From Nicotiana tabacum (Eukaryota; Streptophyta; Magnoliopsida; Solanales; Solanaceae): DNA of 64,000 nucleotides. Under the pieces are notes generated by a model, which searched no databases, had not been told where the DNA came from, and was given only the letters and a program-made list of their open reading frames with translations. Positions 43,416-55,336 of this stretch are shown piece by piece. Position numbers and translations under genes: made by a program. The stretch's first letter is position 1. Each line of letters opens with the position of its first letter. The DNA lies in contig NC_134089.1 in NCBI RefSeq assembly GCF_000715075.1, forward strand, positions 68,120,697-68,184,696, in the 5' to 3' direction.

Positions 43416-45830
43416 ATAAATGACTCTTAAAATGAATAATCTAAGACGTACTGAATTTCTGCAGTTAACTAATAGACTCTGATGAATCTTCGTATGTTTT
43501 GTCAATCGTAATCAATTTAATTGAGTTGTGCCCTTAGATGTTCCTTGATGTTTTGTTGAGAACTTATGTCTTCTACATATATGCTATATTGATTCTTGGG
43601 TTGGCAATGCCACACCACCTGTTAATGTATTTAAAATGATCTTCATCATGGTACCCATGTCATACACTCAACCTATCTGTTTTGATTGAGTAATATGTTA
43701 TTGAGACCATGCATACTATGTACACTCAAGGATTCAATGCTAACCTGTTGTATAACCTGAACCATATAATGAATACATTATCTTGGTTGTCATGCTATCT
43801 GTTTTTCTAATATGTCCCGCAATCATGTAATTCTTTTATAAATCTCATTGTATCTAGGTTTGAGTTAATTTCTGTTATCCTCTATGTTGTGCTTGTTTAG
43901 TAAGTATTTCTGAATCCTTGCATGTGTTTTATCTGAAGGAGTTTCATGTCTCTACTGTTATATGTTGCATTTGAACTATTTTGTCAAGAATGAGATTGCG
44001 ACATGCTAGTCTCAATGACCCAACAGTTTGAGTAATATGGAATCTGAGATGAGGAGTTTATTATTGTCACTCATAAGCTCAAACAAATCCTTTAATACAT
44101 GTTTTTCCTGCTAAAATGAATACTATTCTATATTTGATGTCCTCTGTCTGCATAGATTTAATTATGAACCTGGATGTTTGATTAAGAATTTTATGAACTA
44201 ATAATCATGCTACTAAACTTGGATTAGATCAAGACTTACTACCTGGTCTTTAATGTCTTCATTTGGTTGAACAAAGTTGTTAGTATAGGTCCTTAGTGTA
44301 GAAAGGCCTTAATCAAGTACATGCTCACTTTTAACTACTCTGAATGCTACTACAATAACTGTTGATATTTTGTAAACTCTGATAAATGTCTTAAAATGTT
44401 TAGTCCATTAATACTATTCAGTGCATGTATCTCCTCCTATCATTCACCATGTTTAGGTCACTCAACTAGATAACTTGAACTTGAATTAGCTTATTCATAA
44501 CTTGAATTCTCTTTGTTTTACATCTTTGTGGTAGTCACTTTAAGTGTTCTGAGAATAGCCACTAGTATTACAAGTGCTTGTAGTATTTTGCCTCTTAGTT
44601 TGGGTTCTGACTTTAAAGTTATTGATGTAACTTTGAGTGTTCATTCCCTATAGCTCCTAAACTTTATGTATTTTGAACCTCTTCTGTTCACTGTTGCTTT
44701 CATGCTAACAATTAGGTGAGTATATCGTTTGTATCTAAGCCTTTGAGGAAGAGTGAATGTGAGTGACTAAGGGTATTTCGGGTGGGACCTAGTTTGTGGA
44801 TTGTGATGCCCTTCCCTGACACATTCACTGCTCAGGGTTCATGAGACCCTTGTGAACTCTAAAGTGCCAGAGATCAAAGGGTAACTTGTCTATGAATAAG
44901 GTTTTATCCCTAGCTCTTGGCCATTAACTCTCACTAATCCTCTTAGGATTAATACAAACAAAAATTGGTCTTCACTCTAGTCATGTCTATTTGTTACAAT
45001 TTTTATTTGTTAACCTCATTGTGCTCCTTAATAATATCTATTTGTTACAAATTTGTTACTATTGTACCTCATATGGAATCACTAATGTTTCTTCTCTATT
45101 TGATTTGTATGCATGTTTGAATTTTGTCCTGCGAGCTTCCTTGGAACTCAGGCCCAATTCCAGTCCATTGGGCATGCATTTCCTATGGCCCAATTTTGAG
45201 TTTGCCCTTTCCTTTGGAAAAGAGGACATAGGTTCTATTGGGTAAATCTCTATGAGTTTGTAAAGAATAACATAACTTCGGTTTGAATCAGTTTATTCAA
45301 AGGTATACCCATGACATGCTTAATTTTCTTAGATATGCGAATAGTCACTTTGTTTTCAAAATACAAATATTTGAAACGTAGCCACGTTTTACAAGTCTTC
45401 CTCAATTTTGTAGAACATTTTAGAGGACTTCAACAAATAACAAACGTTATAAAACCTATGTCCTCTTTTCCAAAGTACATATAAAATCTTTCTTTCAAAA
45501 GCAAGTAGATTGTTAATACCAGACTTAGAGTAGTTTCAAAATTTAAAGAACTGAACTAAATGAAATATAGACAACTACTTCCCTAAGCCTATCTGAGGTC
45601 CTAAGGAACTACCTTAGGTAGATTTTAAGGGGTTCCTAACACCTTCCCTTTAGAAGAATAAGAGCCCTTATCCCAAATCTCACTGGTTAGTCGACCAATA
45701 GGATAATACTCTAATAAACAAACAGGTACCATAGTATACCTTAAAATATTAGGTTGTGACGCTCTATTATCAACAATAGCGTAACCACTAACTGAATCTT
45801 CTTTTGACCTATGTAAAATAAGGTGCAACA
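43416..45830 (+). repeat. 5' LTR of Ogre-type element, left end lost
   Basis: AT-rich sequence ending AGGTGCAACA at 45830, three bases before the primer site. The start is missing because the Tekay LTR abuts at 43415. It contains an inverted repeat pair, 45213-45238 and 45449-45474. No gene is seen in it. Confidence 0.7.
45213..45474. repeat. Inverted repeat, 26-bp arms, in Ogre LTR
   Basis: Left arm 45213-45238 (core GGAAAAGAGGACATAGGTT) and right arm 45449-45474 (core AACCTATGTCCTCTTTTCC) pair at 25 of 26 positions, separated by 210 bases. The transcript could form a long-loop hairpin. Confidence 0.85.
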
Positions 45831-45833
45831 AAA

Positions 45834-45851
45834 TGGCAACTCTACTAGGGA
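45834..45851 (+). other. Primer binding site of Ogre-type element
   Basis: TGGCAACTCTACTAGGGA, close to the TGGCGACTCTGCTGGGGA-type site that follows Ogre/Tat LTRs (tRNA-Arg type in the literature as I recall it). The differences are G-to-A or C-to-T type transitions. Confidence 0.65.
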
Positions 45852-46403
45852 TTCACACTTTAGTTCTGACCTTAGGGATGTTTGTTTATTTGCTGCTTTA
45901 ATTGTGCTTAACTTTGCAAATGTGTGCTTACTTGTCTTACTTGCTTAACAAGTATTTATTTTCCTGCTTTTAATTATTATTATTGTTATCCCAATTATCT
46001 ATTACTGTTTTATGTACATTGTCAACACGTTATTTCCTATCGAGTCTTGATTGGACACTATCACATACAAATAACATGCGAGGGTTGTCTTTTACACCCC
46101 TCCGAACCTTCTTTCAAAATTCTCTAGTTTTAGAGAACGGCTTTGTCAGGTCAACTGACATAACGTCTCACAGTGTTTAGTCCAACTCCAAAAATTGGAA
46201 ACACTCTAATCTAGCAAACATAGGTCATATTGCACAAACCTTAGGTGATTCGGTCCGTGGTATTGACTCACAATTAGGAAATCCATGTTATGTCAACGGG
46301 TCATGTACCCAACGACATATTTTTTTGTGTAAAGACGAACCAATCAAGAGAAGATGCTAAAGATATGGAGCAAACACTTACCAAACCCTTTTCACCTATT
46401 TAG

Positions 46404-47863
46404 ATGGAAATCAACCACAAAATCCCCAAAATCAATATGGTCATAGGTGCACCATACAAGCTAAAGCAATGGTGGAGAAATATTCATCGGGATCATGGAT
46501 ATGAGATCAGGACACATTTAGGAGCACAGACCACTTTGATGAACATTCGAGCCGACAAGGTTCTTACCAGACTGATGATAGAATTTTGGGATCTAGCTAA
46601 GGTTGTTTTCATATTTGTCGATTGTAAATTATTACCAACACTAGAAGAAATCAATAGCTTCATAGAGTTGTTGTTTGCCGGGAAAAAACCGATATTGTCA
46701 GTTGTCATGCATGATCATAGGTTCTTTCATGCATTGGGTTTGACAAATAACAAGAATTAAAGAAACATTTAAGTGGGATGGGTGATCTTTGACCAGCTGT
46801 TCGATAGATTAGGACATCGGGAAATTTACGAGTGGTATCTGGAGAAGTTTTAATGCGATCAAGCAACCTGGGAGAGTCTCTGTCCCTTAACTTTCTCTCT
46901 GTAATTGCTGGGATTAATTGTCTTCCCGCAAAGAAAGGGATGAATAAACAGCAACCTATTTCTCCTGGTCTTGGAATATTTTTGGGGGAATCTATAAGTC
47001 ACCCTTATCCCCATGATATTAGTAGAGACATTACAGGCATTGTCAACATGCTCCAGAGGATATAATTTTTTCAAAGGCTACGGCCTACTACTCCAAATAT
47101 GGGCTATAGAACATTTCTTTTAGAGGCAGGCCACCGCCGACTATTTTGTTGGTGTTAGTAACATGATTAGGAGTTACAATGATAGGATGAGGCATTGGTC
47201 TCACTGCACGGGCAAGAGTAATGGAGAGACATGCTGGCCCATTTGAGTGGAGAATGGGTGAACTGGAAGCTTTCATGATTTAGTGGCAAGGCAGTCTTGA
47301 GGAGCCCCGAAAAATACTTCATCGAGTTAGTGGGACTTGAAGGAATTTAGTTATATGCACCTCTACGGGTTATAAGGCAATTTGGCCTAATTCAAGATGT
47401 GCCCCTCAGGTCAAGGACATCTTTATATGAGATGACTACAATAGACACATCTCATTCCCAAGGGTGAGGAGACTTTAAGATGAATGGAACGACTTGATCA
47501 TGATGCCAATAGGTTAGAACTCTTGGGGCACTCCTGAATAATTCGTGTGGAGAATGAGTTGGCCCTACCGAGCAGAGAATGATTGACCAAACTAGAGGAT
47601 TCAGCAGTAGCTCTGCAAATATATCACGAGATTTTGCCTCACTATCTCGTCACCACCACTATGTATTGGCAAGTGGTTCTAGGGTTAGTCGACCACATAT
47701 CGTCACCATCGGAGGGAGATGATCGGGTGATTAAGTATATATATATTGAATCATAAATGGAGCCGGAAGAGGATCCTGAGTACAATAGTGACGAGGAGGA
47801 AGAAAAAGTTGAAGAGGAGCCTGAAGAAGAAAGCTTAGGTGGTGACTCGAGGGATGATTATTA
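46404..47863 (+). pseudogene. ORF1 of Ogre-type element, degenerate
   Basis: An open part of 118 codons (46404-46760) contains KLKQWWRNIHRDHGYEIRTH, LTRLMIEFWDLAKVVFIF and LPTLEEINSFIELLF, followed by frame-shifted blocks GWVIFDQLFDRLGH, the block CLPAKKGMNKQQPIS, then SHPYPHDISRDI (46830-47065), and an acidic end (about 47755-47863). This matches the ORF located between LTR and gag in Ogre elements. Its function is not established; it has no clear enzymatic motif. Confidence 0.7.
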
Positions 47864-48263
47864 GTGGCTGGTTGATTTTCTTTTATCTTGTACCGATTTT
47901 GTTTCCCTAAGGGCAGGTCTTTAAGCCCATGCATATTTTGTGAATGGTGAAAGACATTATTTTATTCACCGCTCCCATCGATTTTAATTTAAACCCTATC
48001 AATGAAAATCTAAAGTTTGCTCCAGATCTAAATGTGTCAAAATCTGATTGTTCGTCAAACATCCGCGACATAGGCTTACCTCCAGCAAAGAGAGGTCCTA
48101 CGCATCTTAGGAAATGTACTTGTTTGGATACGTGAACTAACTACTCTATGTGTTTATATTTGTGCAATATCTGAAATTAACTTCTACTTTTCCTTATTTT
48201 TCTTGCTTTATTTCTTCATTTTATCACCCGAAAACATAGGTTGGTTTGTGTTGATACGTAAAA

Positions 48264-50050
48264 TTGGCTGAGCCACTGTGCAATCTGAGATCTAAGGAAA
48301 AGATGTCCACAACCAAAGACCCAGCCGGAAATGCTCTAGTAATAGCCGACAACCTAGGGCAATCAGGGGAAAATGATGACACTCCAAATTATGATCATGT
48401 TCAAAATGGCATAGGAAATGGAGTTGCTAAGAGAATAAGTACAGCATATACGGAAGCAAACACACTTGGCCGTGATTATGCTTCCACAACCACCTCACTT
48501 CCCTTCATTTGATTCAATCCCTGATCATTTTCCTTCAACCACCCGACAAAAAAATAGTACCCCAACCACAGTCACCACAAAACGCACAACCCAAGTTATA
48601 CAACCAGTAACCCCCACAAATTTGTCAAATCCTAAAATACATACATCTTACGTCCCAAACTTTGTCCAAACACCACACAACCCACCAGTCACTACCAACA
48701 TAGTTCATACCTGTCCTCGTGACAATGTCACTTTTGCCAACAACTAGACCCAGTACATACCTGCAGCACATACCTGTACACATGAGTGATATGTTCCATA
48801 TGTATATGCCACATTAGAAACTACCTTTACTACACCCATCAAGGTCATAGTGCCATATGATATCAATCAATATGTTGAGATGGAGAAACAAGAAAAGTAC
48901 AAGGAGGAGGAGTTAGTGTCAGAACAGTTGTGAGTGTTAAGAAAGCAGATGAAGAATCTCCAAGTTGCTCGAGGGAGCGAGAGCCTGGATTATGAGGACT
49001 TGTGTATACATCCCGATGTTGACATGCATATAGGGTATAAGCCTCCTAAGTTCGACATCTTTAATTGAATGGGTGATCCCCATGCACATTTTAGGGCCCA
49101 CTGTGACAAGTTTGTCGTGGTAGAAAGAAATGAAAAGTTGAGAATGAAGTTATTTATAAGGAGTCTAATAGGAGAAGCTCTTACATGGTATACCCACCAG
49201 GATCCTAAGAATTGGAGAGAGTGAAAACACATGGTAGAGGATTTTATGAACCGCATCCGATTTAACACCAAGATCACTCCAGATAGGTTCGCCCTATGTA
49301 GAAGAAACCCTCGAAGTCATTTCAGAAGTATGCCCGCCACTGGAGATCAGAGGATGCCAAGACCCAACCCCAACTTGACGATAATGAATTAACCAAGTAT
49401 TTCATCAGCGCCCAAGAAGGGATATATTTTAAAAAGATGATGGGTATGATGGGGTAGAAATTTCCCGAAACTAGTTAGGATAGGAGACTTTTTGGAAGAA
49501 GGAATCAAATAAGGCAAAATACATTATATGGCCGCACGACAAGCTACTAGCAAGGCGATGCAATCTGGTTCCATAGGCAGCGGGAAGAAGAAGAAAGAGG
49601 AAGTAACAACAATTGTTCCCTACTATCAGTCCAGTCCTCCTTGCAGAAACAACTCATACCCCATAAATACCCACCCTCACATCAAACCACCTACGCTCCA
49701 ATATAAAATACCCAACCGTACTACAATTCTCAACTTCAATACAACCCACCCCATGCCCATACAAATCCAAATAAAGCACGACCATATGATACAATCTAAA
49801 CAACCACCCATTAAAGTAGACTTACTATGCACCATGGTCACGCCCAAACATTGAAGAAAGAAATCCCACAAACTATACTCCGATTGCTAAGTCCTTAGCC
49901 TAGTTGTTTGAAAGGCTGGAGAGAGCTGGATTAATATAACTAGTGGAAGGGAGAATTCTCGACCACCCATCCAAATATTTTGATGCAACCAAGCATCGTG
50001 CCTACCATTCGGGTGTTCCTAGGCATGATACTAAGGACTGCTATTGAAGA
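48264..50050 (+). pseudogene. gag of Ogre-type element, degenerate
   Basis: Starts MAEPLCNLRSKEKM at 48264. Later blocks are VPYDINQYVEMEKQEKY (48850), HPDVDMHIGYKPPKFDIFN (49010-49067), DPHAHFRAHCDKFV, GEALTWYTHQDPKNW (about 49170-49215), NRIRFNTKITPDRFALC and ELTKYFISAQEGIYFKKMMG (about 49390-49450). These are capsid blocks of Tat/Ogre gag. A possible knuckle with CAY..GVPRHDTKDCY-like sequence is at about 49990-50050. Several stops and one large frame change are present. Confidence 0.75.
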
Positions 50051-50515
50051 ATGAGATTGAGTTGTTGATCAAGAGTGGAGCAATCTAGTGTATCCCAACT
50101 CCACTAAATATAAATCATATCCCAATGCCAAGCCATAGGAATCAAGGAGCTAAAATGATTGCATTGGACGAGGATTATGATCATAAGGGGACCATCATCA
50201 CAATTGGGAATGTTGAAGCTAAAAGAGTGTCACCCTGAAAGAATCCACTAGTTATTGTACAGTTGAAACATCCTGTGATGGTTCAAATGTACCAACAATG
50301 GTCTGCTGCCGCCGTCAGAAGCGAGGAGAGCCGAGAATACAAAATAGTGCCATGGACATACCGATAGAAAGGAAAGGGTAAAATGACAGACTCTATAACT
50401 GCTCATGGGAAGACTACGTCAGGAAGATGTTATGCCCCGGAGGAGGTAAATTGAGGGAAAATAGAATCAAAGAATAAACATAAGAGATGCCGAGGCTGCG
50501 AAATTTTGAAGGAAG

Positions 50516-50767
50516 ATGCCAGTTAAAGAGTATTCTGTGGAGGAACAGCTAATAGAGACCCCTGCTCACATATCGATCATAGATTTATTGGTTAGCTTCG
50601 ACAGTCATAGGGATGATTTAGTGAAGGTTCTAAGTGGAATAAGTGTGCCAACAGATACTACTAGTGAGGCATTAGTAGCAACCATTGGAAAGATGGTCGA
50701 AGTAAACATGTTTTCCTTTCGGAAAGTTGAGCTCCTTGTGGAGGGTATGGATCATAACAAGGCTATG
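50516..50767 (+). pseudogene. Start of pol of Ogre-type element, truncated
   Basis: Open frame with MPVKEYSVEEQLIETPAHIS, LLVSFDSHRDDLVKVLSG and KVELLVEGMDHNKAM, the segment before the protease of Ogre pol. It ends within the coding sequence at 50767, where a new LTR starts. The rest of pol should lie beyond the right edge of the window if the inserted element is complete. Confidence 0.65.
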
Positions 50768-50876
50768 TGTTACGCCCCACAATATTACGATGATGTTACG
50801 CCTTACAGTATTACTTTACGATGTTGTTACGCTTCACAGTATTAAATTACGACGATATTGCACCATATAGTATTGT
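50768..50876 (+). repeat. Tandem array of about 31-bp TTACGC units at LTR start
   Basis: Three to four units of the form GTTACGCY.YACARTATTA..TTACGATG, starting at 50769, 50795, 50826 and (degenerate) 50857. They sit at the extreme LTR terminus. Confidence 0.8.
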
Positions 50877-51785
50877 ACGTTGAATATATCGTAAGATAAT
50901 TGACATCTTTCCAAGGAAAAGATTATTTGGAGATTATAAGGATTATGTTATTTTAAACAAGTGATGAGTAAGTTCGTGAAGGTAAGAGGGGAAATAAGTC
51001 AAAGAAAATGAATTTTCGTAGAAGTTTGACAATTTGGGATAAAATACGGTCCAAGCTATAAATCCCCATATTTATGGACTAGTACCATACAAGGTACCAT
51101 ATGACCATGATAGTAGGATCTATAAAGTGTATTAAAAATAAGTAAAATTTTAAGTAATTTGAGAAAATTCTTAATTATGCGGGTAATTAGTCAATTATCT
51201 GGTAACGGAATATTACCTAATTAAATTAACTAAAATTTTTGGATAAGTATTAAGGTGATAATGTGGCCTATGACTCTTAGTCATAGTAAGTGTAGTGTCT
51301 ATTTTAGGATTTTAAGACACTTACATGTAAGTGTAAGGCATAAAGCCTAGTTTTATAACCTTACCAATTTAGTTCTTCCTAAAATCCTATGGAAAACACT
51401 TTCAAACAAGAAATGGGTTCATAAGACCTTAAGGATTCATCCTCCATCCAGCAAAATTCCAACGAAATTCTTGCAATAAAATAATTCCAACGAGAATTGT
51501 TAGAATTATAGCAACGTAAAAATTTTGCGGTTCTAAAGAAGTACGGTGTAATCTTTTTCAAGAAATATTATATGAATTTTTTCCTAATCTAGGTATGTTA
51601 AGGCTATTCCTTCTTACTTTTTGGTATGATCTATTCGACACGAACGAAACGAGTAAATGCACAACTTCTATAAACGACTATATTCATAGAAATACTAGGG
51701 GTGTTTATTCTTGATTCCCCGTGTGAATTATTATCATATCATTTGTTCATGGGTCTCAAAAAATACGTAAATTAAAAAAAATTAA

Positions 51786-51796
51786 TTCATGATATT
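51786..51796. repeat. LINE target-site duplication, left copy
   Basis: TTCATGATATT, identical to 60504-60514. Confidence 0.88.
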
Positions 51797-53500
51797 TTTT
51801 TTTTCAATCCGCTATGCAAACGCCTAGGGTTAGTTTTATTTATAACATGATAAAAGACAAAATACAATGTCATGATATCCTACGAAATGAAAGAAATAAA
51901 GTTTGAATTTAACAAATAGCCTATTATCAAAATTGAGTGTTGCACTCAACATTGATATCATATTAATGCTATTAAAATTTAAATTACAAGTCTGCATCCA
52001 AGAATGTGCATGTGAAAGGCTTTTATAGCGCACAATGCAACGTTCCTTCTATTAAAAATTCCCAGTTGTCTGTATCAATTCCAGCTTTTTTCGACACTTG
52101 TTTTCTCTTTTGTTTCAAACACGCTTCCTCGCATGCTCTCCTCAATTTACTCCTGGCATGCCATTCCATTTTGGGACTGCCGAGCCTCCCTGTTCGATCA
52201 TGCCCCAGCTGCCAGTAACCTTTCGTCAAGATGGACATCATAAAGTGAGCATGTCTTGTGTGCGTGATCTGCAGCTTCTGTCCTTGCTACACTCCTTTTG
52301 ATTCCTTGAGGTGATCAATGGAGACAGCTTTGTGTTGTGTAATCCATAAGCACATGAGCTCGATTTACTCTTGGCGTGCAATTACATGTTCGACAGCCTT
52401 TGTTCGATTTACTCTTGCCGAGCCTCCCTGTTCGATAAGCTGCCAGGATGGAATCGAGCCTCCCAACTGCCTCCCTGTTCGATCACGCACAGAACGCACA
52501 ATGCCTTCCTGTTCGAGCCTCCCAGCTGCCAGCATCCATTTGATAAAGTTGGACAGTAGAAAGGGTATATGTGCGTGTATGTGCGTGCATGTCATCTGGT
52601 TCTGTGCATATCACGCAGCTTCTATCCTTGCTTCGCTCCTTTTGATTCCTTGAGCTGATCAATGAAGACAGCTTTGTGCTTGGTAAAGAATCACGTGAGT
52701 TCCATATACAGCTGAAGCATAAAGAATCCGAGCCTCCCTCTTAGAACGCACGTGAGCTCCACCTACAGCTGCATCATAAAGAAATATATCCCATAGTACC
52801 TTCATCCTAGAGTATTGCATGTTTTTATGTATCCTAGATAACTTTCCATGTGCATTCCACTTTTCCATTTGATTCCTTTGCTCAACAGCATGTGTTGTCT
52901 GCCATGCCTTCCACATTAAACCATGTGTACACATTATTTTAATGAATTCGAAAATGTATTGAAGCAACACATACTGCATTGGCCTTCCACGAGAGTGGAC
53001 TATTTTATTAATCCGAAAGAAATATACAAAGCTGCATTGGCCTTTGTTGCCATCTTTTCTCGAAAATATTTTTTCTGCACATGCTAGTTGTGTTTCCAAT
53101 GCCATTTGCTTCTTGTTGTGGTCGAAATGAAGAGCAATCATTTTTATATTCCCAGATCTTGTCTCTAAACGAACCGTGCGTGTGCTATTAAACACTTATG
53201 CACCATGCTGGTTGTATATCCAAGGAACTGAAAGCACGCGATCACCCCATGCTGGTTGGGTTTCCAATTCCATTAGTCTTTGTTGTTGTGCTCGATTATT
53301 GATGTGTTTTTGTTCTTTAGCATAAGTTATCTCGAAAAGTTGCAGCATGGAGTGCCATAAGCATTGTGATAATGTAGTGTCACCTGTGCTATAGAGAAGA
53401 TAGTTAGAAATACCAACCATTATATCCTCCTCCCTTAGGATTTGAATATATTGGTCGATTAAGTTGACATGCCTCATGCTCTTCCTTTTCTCTTTGATTC
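51797..53500 (-). other. LINE 3' region with internal repeats
   Basis: Region after the RNase H stop. GAGCCTCCCTGTTCGAT-type words occur at 52181, 52419, 52455-52483, 52504 and 52729 (plus-strand reading). A segment of about 70 bases at 52271-52341 is repeated at 52615-52684. A third pair (GCTRGTTG.GTTTCCAAT.CCATT) is at 53084 and 53251. Open minus-strand frames of 113 codons (53537-53196) and 178 codons (53195-52659) lie here; I recognise no domain in them. Confidence 0.7.
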
Positions 53501-55336
53501 TTATCTCCTGTCCACTTTCACCCTTAGACTTGGACATTTCAGCTTATCTTCATTAACCAACCTCCTTCCCTGTGCATCTAGATGCCAGAATTGTTGGCAT
53601 TCTATTTCTCCATGATCTAAAGCATAATTAGCCAAGTGATCTGCCAGCTTGTTGCCCTCCCTATGAATATGAGTAACTGTGTAATTGCTCTCATTCATTA
53701 GTTGCATCATTTCCTCTACCTGGTCAGATATGATCTATGGTGGTTTCCAGATCCCATCCATTATCTTTTTTAATAACATTGAGTCAGTTTGAAGCCATAC
53801 ATGAGAGTATTGTTGAAATCTGCAGAACCTTAGTGCTTCTACCATGGCCTTCGCTTCAGCTACTGTGTTTGTTGTCTCCTCAATCTCTTTCCCTACTGAC
53901 TTGACTATGTCACCATTTTCATTTCTTATACAAAAACCTATTGAGCTCCTGCCTGGATTTCCTCTCGATGCACCATCCGTATTAACTTTTAGCCATCCTG
54001 CACTTGGAAATTCCCACATGACTTTTGTAACCTTAAGTTTAGGAGTGAAATTTTCCATCATAGTTAATAGATCTTGCCATTTGTGAGGTACCATGTCCAT
54101 CCCAGGCTTTCTCACTTTCACCAATGCCTGGAGATTTGATGAAACTTGATAAATCACCCTGCTGGTTGTCACAGCATCACCATACTTCATACTATTTCTT
54201 CTTTTCCAAAGTTCCCAGACTACGCATGAGGGGAGTGCTTGCATTACTGGTTTTAGCCTTAAGCACACATTTGCAGTCCAACATTTTGTGATTGCTTGGT
54301 GCAATGTAAGTCCCTCCACAGCTATTCCTGCCCTCGATAGAAAATGCTTCCAAGTTGTCTGTGCAGTTTCTGATCTAAAAAACAAGTGCTGAAGAGATTC
54401 CTCGTCAGGCTGTACACAACACCAACATTTTGATGGCATGCAGTAGCCTACCCTTTTCAAGAAATCATCTAAAGGTAGCTTTGCTTTCCACACTTTCCAC
54501 ATGAAAAATGCTATTTTAAAAGGCAGTCCCTTTACCCAAATCATCCTATAAGTTGTTCTTGGTTCGTCTCTTCTTCTCGTATAATCCCATGCTGACTTAA
54601 CACTAAAATATCCTCTTGTTTCCAGCATCCAACCAGGCATGTCAAGAACCTGCTGAGGTGAAGGTGGTTTGATTTTCTCTAGAATGTGTACTACTAAGTC
54701 TTCAGGAATCATTTCAAATAGCCTGTCCATATACCACTCACTATCTAAGGTAACATCATGTACGTTATGTACATTTTCATCAATGCAAAAGTCCTGAGGA
54801 ACTAAAAAATATAGTGCCCCAAGACCTGTCCAGTTTTCATACCAAAATAGTGAGGATCCCCTTTTTGTTTGCCAAAGGATTTGATGTTCAATCAGATCTC
54901 TGCATTCCAACATTTTTCTCCAAATGTGAGACCCCCTTTTCCATGGAACAATTACAGAATTTAATTTTTTACAGTATTTCTGACATACGAAAGAACTCCA
55001 TAGGCTTGGTTTTGTTCTGAAATTCCACCACAACTTGCTGAATAATGCCTTTGCTACATCATGCAGTGACCTGAAACCTATTCCTCCTTCCTCAACTGGC
55101 ATGCATAAGGTATTCCATGAAGCCCAATGCCTACTAGTTCCTCCTATAGTGCTGCTCCAGAAAAACTGAGCAAACAATTTGTGCAACCTATTTATCACAT
55201 ACTTTGGAGTGTTTACCGCTGATAGTAGATGCAATGGCATGCTTTGTAGTACATGGGATATGAGAACTGTCGTGCCCCCTACTGATAATAACTTGCCCTG
55301 CCATGATTGCAGTTTGTCCATTACCTTAGTAATTAG
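53501..55336 (-). pseudogene. LINE ORF2 C-terminal part: zf-RVT and RNase H
   Basis: Open for 528 codons (55321-53735), one TAG at 53732-53734, then open again to 53501. Blocks: LQSWQGKLLSVGGTTVLI, then a zf-RVT domain with YFSVKSAWDYTRRR, LPFKIAFFMWKVWKAKLP and CWCCVQPDEESLQHLFF, and finally an RNase H with LKVNTDGASRGNPG (Asp), TVAEAKAMVEAL (Glu), WLQTDSMLL (Asp) and HREGNKLADHLAN (Asp). All four catalytic positions are kept. Some plant L1 elements have acquired an RNase H domain of archaeal-like type; this domain fits that group, but the subtype needs a tree. The last Asp lies beyond the internal stop. Confidence 0.9.

Larger units (their letters stand above)
43416..50767 (+). mobile_element. 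Ogre-type Ty3/gypsy element, 5' part, degenerate
   Basis: Plus strand: partial 5' LTR (43416-45830), primer site, a leader of about 550 bases, ORF1, gag and the start of pol. The extra ORF before gag is the mark of Ogre elements. It is cut at the left by the Tekay element and at the right by another LTR element starting at 50768. Stops and frameshifts occur in all ORFs. Confidence 0.8.
50768..51796 (+). repeat. 5' LTR, left part, before LINE insertion
   Basis: Starts TGTTACGCCCCACAATATT and ends with the LINE target site TTCATGATATT. Its first 110 bases contain a short tandem array of TTACGC units. The matching right part is 60504-61699; the two parts join to an LTR of about 2.2 kb. Confidence 0.8.

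Noticed and set aside
52365..52653. Short frames in the LINE 3' region as separate genes
   Set aside because: They overlap on both strands within repeated words, with no domain; kept only as part of the 3' region.
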